Below the pieces are notes generated by a model. The model searched no databases and was not told the origin of the DNA. It saw only the letters and a program-made list of their open reading frames with translations. DNA of 10,194 bases from F1-60-MAGs149 sp032119475 (GTDB lineage: Bacteria > Actinomycetota > Thermoleophilia > Gaiellales > F1-60-MAGs149): assembly GCA_032119475.1 (NCBI GenBank), contig JAUMCA010000088.1, positions 1-10,194 on the forward strand. Direction: 5' to 3'. This document shows positions 4,686 to 10,194 of this stretch, in pieces; position 1 is the stretch's first letter, and each line of letters opens with the position of its first letter. The translations under genes and the position numbers were made by a program.

Positions 4686-5831
4686 GTGGGTCCGTCGACG
4701 ATCGGCGCGGTGAACGAGGTGCAGGGGCTGGAGTTCCGGGCTGCGCTCGTGCCCGGCGCGGTCGCGCAGCTCGTCGGCGACGGCTTCACGGTCGTCGTGG
4801 AGGCGGGACTGGGTGCGGCGGCCGGGTATCCGGATGCGGCCTACGCCGAAGCGGGTGCCCGCGTGGTGGCCGACGCCGCGGCGGTGCTCGCCGACGCCGA
4901 CATCCTCGCCCACGTCGCGGTGCCCGACGCCGATTGCGTCGCGCTGCTCGAGGCGCGCCACACGATCGTCTCGTTCCTCGACCCGCTTGGCTCACCCGAC
5001 GTCGCCGGCGCCATCGCCGCCCGCGGCGCAACCGCCTTCGCGTTCGAGTTCGTCCCGCGCATCACGCGCGCGCAGTCGATGGACGCGCTCTCGTCGCAGG
5101 CCACGATCGCCGGCTATCACGGCGTCCTGCTCGCCGCCGAGCGCGCACCGCGCCTGTTCCCGATGTTGATGACGGCGGCCGGGACGGTGAAGGCCCGGAA
5201 CGTCCTGATCCTCGGTGCCGGCGTCGCGGGCCTGCAGGCGATCGCCACGGCGCGTCGCCTCGGGGCCGTCGTCACCGCCTTCGACGTCCGCAGCGCGGTC
5301 CGCGAGCAGATCGAGTCGCTGGGTGCCCGCTTCCTCGCGATCGACGTGGCGGGCGACGAGCAGGCTGGGGGCTACGCCACCACGCTCGACGAGGACCAGC
5401 ACCGGCGCGAGCAGGAGGCGCTCGCCGCGGCCTGCGCCACGGCGGACGTCGTCATCTGCACCGCGCAGATCCCCGGCGCCCCGGCGCCGCAGCTGATCGA
5501 CGAGGCGGCCGTGCGCGGCATGCAGCCGGGCTCCGTGATCATCGACCTCGCCGCGTCGACCGGCGGCAACTGCGCCTGCACGACCCCGGACGCGGAGGTC
5601 GACGTCGACGGCGTCATCGTGCTCGGCCCGACCAATCCGGCGGCGGCCATGCCGGCCACCGCCAGCGACCTGTTCGCCGCCAACGTCCGCGCCCTGGTCC
5701 GGCTCCTCGCCCCCGAGGCCGCGTTGGCGCCGGACTGGGACGACGAGATCGTGGCCGGCGCGCTGGTCGCCCGCGGCGGCGCCGTCGTCGACGATCGCGT
5801 GCTGGCGCGGATGGAGGAGGCGACCCGATGA
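4686..5831 (+). CDS. pntAA: NAD(P) transhydrogenase alpha subunit part 1 (NAD(H)-binding domain I)
   Basis: 381 aa, the usual size of the separate soluble dI subunit. It binds NAD(H) on the cytoplasmic face and passes hydride to NADP+ on the beta subunit. Diagnostic motifs are present: PRITRAQSMDALSSQATIAG (124-143), whose R125, Q130, D133 and S136 match the R. rubrum RQD-loop residues R127, Q132, D135 and S138; TAAGTVKARNVLILGAGVAG (163-182) with the GxGxxG turn; and D200 (TAFDVRS), which binds the NAD ribose. The extreme N-terminus is divergent: where most relatives read something like IGVPKE...RRVAL, this reads IGAVNE...FRAAL. The start is GTG, backed by GGAG 8 nt upstream. The protein is a member of the three-gene operon pntAA-pntAB-pntB; its TGA overlaps the next ATG. 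It could be confused with alanine dehydrogenase, a related fold, but the pntAB and pntB neighbours settle it. Confidence 0.95.
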   Translation: MGPSTIGAVNEVQGLEFRAALVPGAVAQLVGDGFTVVVEAGLGAAAGYPDAAYAEAGARVVADAAAVLADADILAHVAVPDADCVALLEARHTIVSFLDPLGSPDVAGAIAARGATAFAFEFVPRITRAQSMDALSSQATIAGYHGVLLAAERAPRLFPMLMTAAGTVKARNVLILGAGVAGLQAIATARRLGAVVTAFDVRSAVREQIESLGARFLAIDVAGDEQAGGYATTLDEDQHRREQEALAAACATADVVICTAQIPGAPAPQLIDEAAVRGMQPGSVIIDLAASTGGNCACTTPDAEVDVDGVIVLGPTNPAAAMPATASDLFAANVRALVRLLAPEAALAPDWDDEIVAGALVARGGAVVDDRVLARMEEATR

Positions 5832-6157
5832 CCGAGGCCGTGCACGAGGGACTGCCCTTCATCATCCAGCTGACCGTCTTCGTGCTGGCCGCGTGGGTCG
5901 GGATCGAGGTCATCTCGAAGGTGCCGCAGATGCTGCACACGCCGCTGATGAGCGGCACGAACGCGATCCACGGCGTCGTGCTGGTCGGCGCGATCCTGGT
6001 GCTCGGCGCCGCCGCCGGCGGCACGATCCAGACCGTGGCCGGCATCGTCGCCGTCGCCTTCGGCGCCGCGAACGTCGTCGGTGGCTTCGTCGTCACCGAC
6101 CGCATGCTGCAGATGTTCCGCCGCCGACCCGAGCCGCCTCGCGAGGGCGACGCCTGA
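5828..6157 (+). CDS. pntAB: NAD(P) transhydrogenase alpha subunit part 2 (membrane domain)
   Basis: 109 aa, hydrophobic, the short membrane subunit of split-alpha transhydrogenases. Three membrane helices are visible at about 12-29, 46-62 and 66-89, followed by a basic tail (FRRRPEPPR). The conserved PLMSGTNAIHG segment (39-49) precedes helix 2; H48 in it is the polar residue thought to take part in the proton path in relatives that carry Asn in place of E. coli PntB His91, and PntB here does have Asn at that place (N95). ATG 5828 forms an ATGA overlap with pntAA and is preceded by a strong GGAGGAGG with a 7-nt spacer. Its own TGA overlaps the pntB ATG by one base. Together with PntB it makes the transmembrane proton channel (domain II). 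Confidence 0.94.
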   Translation: MTEAVHEGLPFIIQLTVFVLAAWVGIEVISKVPQMLHTPLMSGTNAIHGVVLVGAILVLGAAAGGTIQTVAGIVAVAFGAANVVGGFVVTDRMLQMFRRRPEPPREGDA

Positions 6158-7560
6158 TGGACGACGCGCTGCGTGAGGACCTGATCCAGCTCGCGTACCT
6201 GGTCGCGGCCTTCTGCTTCATCCTCGGGCTGCGCTGGCTGTCCTCGCCGCGCACCGCGCGCAAGGGCAACATCGTGGCCGCCATCGGCATGACGATCGCG
6301 ATCGTCGCGACCGTGGCCGACGCCTCGGTCACCACGTACATCTGGATCGCGATCGCCGCGGCGGTCGGCGGCCTGATCGGCGCCGTCGTGGCGCGGCGCG
6401 TGCAGATGACCGCGATGCCGCAGCTCGTGGCGCTGCTCAACGGCCTCGGCGGCGGCGCGGCCGCGCTGATCGCCGTCGCGGAGTACCACCGCGAGGGCAC
6501 GATCGGCGTGACGGCGCTCGCGCCCGTCCTTGCCGTCGGCATCATGTTCTCCGCGATCGTCGGCTCGATCTCCTTCTCCGGCAGCATCGTCGCCTTCGCG
6601 AAGCTGCAGGAGCTCCTGCCCGGGCGGCCGATCACGTGGCCCGCGCAGAAGCTGCTGAACGGCGCCGGCGCCGCCATCGCCATCGCGCTCGCCGTCTACG
6701 CGTCGTTCGACGTCTCCGATCCGCTCCTCTGGATCGCGGTCGGCATCGCGCTGCTCCTCGGCACCGCCGCCGTGCTGCCGATCGGCGGCGCGGACATGCC
6801 GGTCGTCATCGCGTTCCTCAACGCGTGCACCGGCCTCGCGGCCGCCGCGACGGGCTTCATGCTCGACAACACGCTCCTGATCATCGCGGGCACCCTCGTG
6901 GGCGCCTCGGGCACGCTGCTCACCAAGCTGATGGGCGACGCGATGAACCGGTCGCTCGGCAACGTGCTGTTCGGCGCCTTCGGCGGCGGGCCCGCGTCCG
7001 GGGGCTCCTCCGGCGGTGGCGAGGCGCTGCCGGTGCTCGAGATCTCGCCGTCCGACCTCGCGGCCCAGCTCGTCTACGCGCGGCGCGTGTCGATCGTGCC
7101 CGGCTACGGCCTCGCGGTGGCGCAGGCGCAGCACCCCGTCCGCGAGCTGGCCGACCTGCTCGCCGCCCGCGGCGTGCAGGTGTCGTTCGCCATCCACCCG
7201 GTCGCCGGGCGCATGCCGGGGCACATGAACGTGCTGCTGGCCGAGGCCGACGTGCCGTACGACCAGCTCCTCGAGATGGAGGAGGCGAATCCGGACTTTC
7301 CGCAGACGGACGTCGTCCTCGTGATCGGCGCCAACGACGTCGTCAACCCCGCCGCGCGGGACGACGCGAGCAGCCCGCTGCACGGCATGCCCATCCTCGA
7401 GGTCGACAAGGCCGAGCACGTGGTCGTCTTCAAGCGGTCGATGGCCTCCGGTTTCGCGGGCGTCGAGAACATGCTGTTCCACGATCCGAAGACGCGGATG
7501 CTGTTCGGCGACGCCCGCAAGAGCCTCACGCAGCTCGTGCAGGACGTGCAGGCGGTCTGA
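6157..7560 (+). CDS. pntB: NAD(P) transhydrogenase beta subunit
   Basis: 467 aa, full length. Residues about 10-270 form the membrane domain with eight or nine hydrophobic helices, including MTAMPQLVALLNGLGGG (84-100). A flexible Gly/Ser linker (about 275-288) leads to the cytoplasmic NADP(H)-binding domain III: GYGLAVAQAQH (316-326, nucleotide turn), HPVAGRMPGHMNVLLAEA (347-364), IGANDVVNPAA (390-400, D394 matching E. coli D392) and FKRSMASGFAGVEN (426-439, K427 and R428 gripping the NADP 2'-phosphate). The enzyme couples inward proton flow to NADH + NADP+ giving NAD+ + NADPH. It is translated from a TGATG junction with pntAB, with GAGGG 9 nt before the ATG, so all three subunits are coupled. 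A long open frame on the opposite strand here is a codon-bias shadow. Confidence 0.96.
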   Translation: MDDALREDLIQLAYLVAAFCFILGLRWLSSPRTARKGNIVAAIGMTIAIVATVADASVTTYIWIAIAAAVGGLIGAVVARRVQMTAMPQLVALLNGLGGGAAALIAVAEYHREGTIGVTALAPVLAVGIMFSAIVGSISFSGSIVAFAKLQELLPGRPITWPAQKLLNGAGAAIAIALAVYASFDVSDPLLWIAVGIALLLGTAAVLPIGGADMPVVIAFLNACTGLAAAATGFMLDNTLLIIAGTLVGASGTLLTKLMGDAMNRSLGNVLFGAFGGGPASGGSSGGGEALPVLEISPSDLAAQLVYARRVSIVPGYGLAVAQAQHPVRELADLLAARGVQVSFAIHPVAGRMPGHMNVLLAEADVPYDQLLEMEEANPDFPQTDVVLVIGANDVVNPAARDDASSPLHGMPILEVDKAEHVVVFKRSMASGFAGVENMLFHDPKTRMLFGDARKSLTQLVQDVQAV

Positions 7561-7564
7561 CCGC

Positions 7565-7570
7565 TACGGT
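7565..7570 (+). promoter_or_regulatory. Putative -10 box of the thioesterase gene (leaderless start)
   Basis: TACGGT (TANNNT) ends 7 nt before ATG 7578, inside the 17-nt gap after pntB. No Shine-Dalgarno sequence stands before this ATG. The -35 is poor: AGGACG at 7541-7546 (18-nt spacing) matches only the central GAC. Read-through from the pnt operon is also possible. Confidence 0.42.
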
Positions 7571-7577
7571 GGTGCCC

Positions 7578-8039
7578 ATGGTCGGCGACACCGATCCCCA
7601 GCACACCTCGCTGTCCGGTCTCGAGCTGTTCCAGCAGCTCAAGGACGGCGCGATCTCGCCGAGCCCGTGGGCGGTGCTGGCCGACCTCCGCGTCCTGGAC
7701 CTCGGCGAGGGGCGCGCCGTCCTCGGCGCGACGCCCGACGAGCGGCACCTCAACCAGATCGGCCTGATCCACGGCGGCTGGGTGACGACGCTGATGGACT
7801 CCGCGCTCGGCGGGGCGGCGCACACGCTGCTGCCGGCCGGGCGCCGTGCCGTGACCATCGAGATCAAGGTCAACCTGACGCGGCCCGTGATCCCCGGCAC
7901 GCCGATCACCGCGACGGGCGAGGTCCAGCACCATGGTCGCCGCACGATCGTCGCGGAGGGCAAGATGCGCGACGACCAGGACCGCATCCTCGCCATCGCG
8001 CTCGCGACGTTCGCCGTCGTCGAGGTCCCGCAGACGTGA
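7578..8039 (+). CDS. PaaI-type hotdog-fold thioesterase
   Basis: 153 aa, a typical single hotdog domain. The signature is N60-QIGLI-H65-G-G (hotdog helix start), then D74 in TLMDSALGG, the usual catalytic carboxylate of the PaaI/YdiI-like group, followed by the strands VTIEIKVNLTRPV and ATGEVQHHGRRTIVAEGKM. Members hydrolyse acyl- or aryl-CoA thioesters in the cytoplasm, normally as tetramers; the acyl group here cannot be told. N-terminal residues 1-30 are an extension before the first strand (WAVLADLRVLDLGEGRAVL). The ATG at 7578 lies 17 nt after pntB; an in-frame GTG at 7572 is possible but would overlap the spacing of the likely -10 box. The stop forms a GTGA overlap with the downstream acetyltransferase, so the two are co-translated. 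Confidence 0.88.
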   Translation: MVGDTDPQHTSLSGLELFQQLKDGAISPSPWAVLADLRVLDLGEGRAVLGATPDERHLNQIGLIHGGWVTTLMDSALGGAAHTLLPAGRRAVTIEIKVNLTRPVIPGTPITATGEVQHHGRRTIVAEGKMRDDQDRILAIALATFAVVEVPQT

Positions 8040-8614
8040 CGCCCGACGCGCGCCGGTCGGCGCGCGGGAACCTCGAGGTCCGCGCCTGGCTCCCCGCGGA
8101 CGCGCAGGCGGTGCACGACGCGATCGTGGACTCGGCCGAGCACCTGCGGCCGTGGTTGCCGTGGGTCGACGACTGGCTGGCGCAGCACCGGGACGCGGTC
8201 GCGTCGCTCGCGCCGCTGCTCGCGCAGAACGCCACCGGCGAGCGCCTGCACGCCGGCGTGTTCCTCGACGGCGCGCTGGTCGGCGCCGTCGGCATCGTCG
8301 ACGCACCGGTCGACGACGCCGTGGAGCTCGGCTACTGGACGCGAGCGGGGTGGACGGGGCAGGGGATCGCGACGCGGGCGACCGCGCTGATCGTCGAGAC
8401 GGCGTTCGCGGATCCCGTCGTGGCCCGCGCCCTCATCGTCCACGACGTCGCGAACGTCGCGAGCGCCGGCCCTCCGCGGCGGCTGGGCTTCCGGCACGTC
8501 CGCGACGAGCCGTCCACCCGGCCGCCGTGTCCCGCGGACAGGGGCGTCGATCGCGTCTGGGAGCTGACCCGCGCGGCGTGGGCTAGGGCAGGCGGGCGTA
8601 CGCCGGCACCGTGA
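8036..8614 (+). CDS. GNAT-family N-acetyltransferase, RimJ/RimL type
   Basis: 192 aa from GTG 8036, which overlaps the thioesterase TGA by four bases (GTGA); GAGGT lies 9 nt upstream. The layout is that of the RimJ/RimL-like acetyltransferases: LEVRAWLPADAQAVHDAI at the start, HLRPWLPWVDDW (36-47), ELGYWTRAGWTGQGIAT (97-113) with the acetyl-CoA pyrophosphate-binding Q/G-x-G-x-A loop (G108-Q109-G110-I111-A112), and ANVASAGPPRRLGFRHV (139-155), the family's usual last strand. The family transfers acetyl from acetyl-CoA to protein N-termini or small amines; the substrate here is unknown. In the common form of the last motif the residues between Ser and LGF are KVLEK-like; GPPRR is a mild deviation. 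The last 32 bases overlap the 3' end of the convergent malate synthase gene. Confidence 0.85.
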   Translation: MTPDARRSARGNLEVRAWLPADAQAVHDAIVDSAEHLRPWLPWVDDWLAQHRDAVASLAPLLAQNATGERLHAGVFLDGALVGAVGIVDAPVDDAVELGYWTRAGWTGQGIATRATALIVETAFADPVVARALIVHDVANVASAGPPRRLGFRHVRDEPSTRPPCPADRGVDRVWELTRAAWARAGGRTPAP

Positions 8615-10157
8615 GGAACTCCTCGAAGCGCTCCTGCAGGACGAGCTCGTCGAGCAGGTCGACCGCCTCGCCGACGCGGCCCTCGCCACGGCCGCCGATG
8701 CGCTCGATCTCCTCGTCGCGCAGCTGCTCGTAGAGCTCCCGCGTGAACGGGCGGCCGTCGGCCAGCGCCACGCCGAAGTGGAGCCACTGCCACAGCTGGG
8801 CACGCGAGATCTCCGCCGTCGCGGCGTCCTCCATCAGGTTGTCGATGGCGACCGCGCCGAGGCCGTCCAGCCATGCCGCGATGTAGCGCACGCCGACCGA
8901 GATGTTCGTCCGCACGCCCGCCTCGGTGATCTCGCCGGGCGTCTCGCCGAGCGCGAGCAACGCCGCCGCGTCGGGGACGACGTCCTCGCGGAGCTTGTCG
9001 ACCTGGTTGAGACGATCGCCGAGCACCGCGTCGAAGATCTCCATCGCCAGCGGCACGAGATCCGGGTGCGCGACCCACGTGCCGTCGCAGCCGCCGTTGA
9101 CCTCGCGCTCCTTGTCCTCGCGGACCTTCGCGAAGGCCATCTCGTTCACGGCCGCGTCGCGCCGCGAGGGGATGAAGGCCGCCATGCCGCCGATGGCGTG
9201 CGCGCCGCGCCGGTGGCACGCGCGCACGAGGTTCTGCGTGTACGCACGCATGAACGGCACGCCCATGGTCACGCACGCCCGGTCGGGCAGGATCGCGTCC
9301 TCGTGCGCATGCAGCTTCTTGATGGCGCTGAAGATGTAGTCCCAGCGTCCGGCGTTGAGGCCGGCCGAGTGCTCGCGCAGCTCGTAGAGGATCTCCTCCA
9401 TCTCGAACGCGGCGGGCAGCGTCTCGATCAGCACCGTCGCGCGGATCGTGCCGCGCGGCACGCCGACCGCCTCTTGGGCGATCAGGAACGCGTCGTTCCA
9501 GAGGCGCGCCTCGAGGTGCGACTCCAGCTTCGGCAGGTAGAAGTACGGCCCGCGGCCGCGGTCCAGGAGCTCCTGCGCGTTGTGCGTCATGTAGACCGCG
9601 AGGTCGAACAGGCCGCCGGCGATCGGCTCGCCGTCGACGAGCACGTGGCGCTCGACGAGGTGCCAGCCGCGCGGGCGCACGATCAGCACGGCGACCTCAT
9701 CGTCGAGCCGGTACTCCCTGCCCTCCGGGCTGGTGAACGCGAGCTCGTGGCGCACGGCGTCGCGCAGCGCGGCCTGGCCGTCGAGGATGTTCGACCACGA
9801 CGGCGACAGCGCGTCCTCGAGGTCGCACATGAAGACCTTCGCGCCCGAGTTGAGCGCGTTGATCATCATCTTCGCCTCGGCGGGGCCGGTGATCTCGACG
9901 CGGCGGTTCTGGAGCGCAGGCGGGGCCGGCGCGACGGACCACTCGCCGCTCCTGATCTCCGCGGTCTCCGGCAGGAAGTCCAGGGTGCCGCCGGCGTCGA
10001 GCTGCGCCTGGCGCACCTGACGGGCGGCGAGCAGCTCCGTGCGCCGCGGTCCGAGCTCCCGCTGCAGCCGGGCGGCCAGCTCCAGTGCAGCGTCCGTGAG
10101 GATGTCCGCCCGCGCTGCGGGCACCTCGCCGACGATCTCCAGTCCGTCTACGGCCAT
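8583..10157 (-). CDS. aceB: Malate synthase A
   Basis: 524 aa, the normal length for isoform A. It condenses glyoxylate with acetyl-CoA to give malate, the second step of the glyoxylate shunt. Family motifs run in order: AEIRSGEW (66-73), NRRVEITGP (84-92), KVFMCDLEDALSPSW (107-121), RPRGWHL (161-167), FYLPKLESHLEARLWND (206-222), LIETLPAAFEMEEILYELR (243-261), GRWDYIF (270-276), GGMAAFIPSRRD (323-334), DGTWVAHPDLVP (358-369) and LMEDAATAEISR (441-452). R161, E245 and D273 (magnesium ligands among them) and the general base D444 are in place. It ends LTVPAYARLP, as the family does. ATG 10157 is preceded by GGAGGAG (10164-10170) with a 6-nt spacer. Only 37 bases lie upstream in the window, so whether aceA (isocitrate lyase) comes before it cannot be seen. 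Confidence 0.96.
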   Translation of the reverse strand: MAVDGLEIVGEVPAARADILTDAALELAARLQRELGPRRTELLAARQVRQAQLDAGGTLDFLPETAEIRSGEWSVAPAPPALQNRRVEITGPAEAKMMINALNSGAKVFMCDLEDALSPSWSNILDGQAALRDAVRHELAFTSPEGREYRLDDEVAVLIVRPRGWHLVERHVLVDGEPIAGGLFDLAVYMTHNAQELLDRGRGPYFYLPKLESHLEARLWNDAFLIAQEAVGVPRGTIRATVLIETLPAAFEMEEILYELREHSAGLNAGRWDYIFSAIKKLHAHEDAILPDRACVTMGVPFMRAYTQNLVRACHRRGAHAIGGMAAFIPSRRDAAVNEMAFAKVREDKEREVNGGCDGTWVAHPDLVPLAMEIFDAVLGDRLNQVDKLREDVVPDAAALLALGETPGEITEAGVRTNISVGVRYIAAWLDGLGAVAIDNLMEDAATAEISRAQLWQWLHFGVALADGRPFTRELYEQLRDEEIERIGGRGEGRVGEAVDLLDELVLQERFEEFLTVPAYARLP

Positions 10158-10163
10158 CCTGAT

Positions 10164-10170
10164 CTCCTCC
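10164..10170 (-). promoter_or_regulatory. Ribosome binding site of aceB
   Basis: Minus-strand GGAGGAG with a 6-nt spacer to ATG 10157, near-consensus and the strongest in the window together with that of pntAB. It fixes the aceB start. Confidence 0.75.
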
Positions 10171-10194
10171 TGCGGGGCGTGGTGGCGTCCCGGA

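Noticed and set aside
5614..7482. A 622-codon minus-strand open frame opposite pntAB and pntB
   Set aside because: The translation is a His/Arg/Asp/Glu-rich string with no hydrophobic core, the usual antisense image of a GC-rich membrane protein gene. The plus-strand genes are unmistakable.
3860..8614. The aldolase, transhydrogenase, thioesterase and acetyltransferase as one new pathway
   Set aside because: Only the three pnt genes and the thioesterase-GNAT pair are linked by overlaps. The aldolase and thioesterase have their own promoter-like boxes, and no shared substrate can be argued.

Overview
This is a gene-dense, very GC-rich window. Codons end almost always in G or C, GTG starts are used, and the -10 boxes are TANNNT-type. 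Together these point to an actinobacterium. The trypsin-like protease with its C-terminal beta domain, the CxxC protein and the actinobacterial-looking malate synthase make me think of Thermoleophilia (Solirubrobacterales type). That placement is an inference from general resemblance, not a search result. No gap between genes exceeds about 80 bases, and I see no tRNA, rRNA, CRISPR array, insertion sequence or phage gene.

Left block (about 1-2625, all minus strand, reading leftwards): a 66-aa two-helix membrane protein, a Xer-type tyrosine recombinase coupled to it by a GTGA overlap, a 217-aa protein with two CxxC pairs and no family I recognise, a LuxR-type regulator with a PAS-like N-terminus, and the first 86 residues of an FAD-dependent oxidoreductase that leaves the window. 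Spacings are short (-4, 23, 27 and 40 nt). However, two of the starts carry their own -10-like box, so this may not be one transcript.

Middle block (2691-8614, all plus strand): a secreted trypsin-like serine protease, a class II aldolase/adducin-family protein, the three-gene proton-translocating NAD(P) transhydrogenase operon (pntAA-pntAB-pntB, each overlapping the next), a PaaI-type hotdog thioesterase and a RimJ/RimL-type GNAT acetyltransferase overlapping it by GTGA. The transhydrogenase is the metabolic core: it uses the proton gradient to turn NADH into NADPH.

Right block (8583-10157, minus strand): a complete malate synthase A, the glyoxylate-shunt enzyme, convergent with the acetyltransferase and overlapping its 3' end by 32 bp.

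The most interesting signal is at the gene starts. Four genes with no well-placed Shine-Dalgarno sequence (oxidoreductase, protease, aldolase, thioesterase) each have a TANNNT hexamer ending 6 or 7 bases before the ATG. This is the geometry of leaderless mRNAs. The starts with good Shine-Dalgarno sequences (pntAA, pntAB, aceB) lack it. Two RNA hairpins, one over the luxR translation start and one abutting the pntAA ribosome binding site, are the other non-coding structures. I found no clearly new multi-gene system; the nearest candidates for unknown biology are the CxxC protein and the small membrane protein beside xer.
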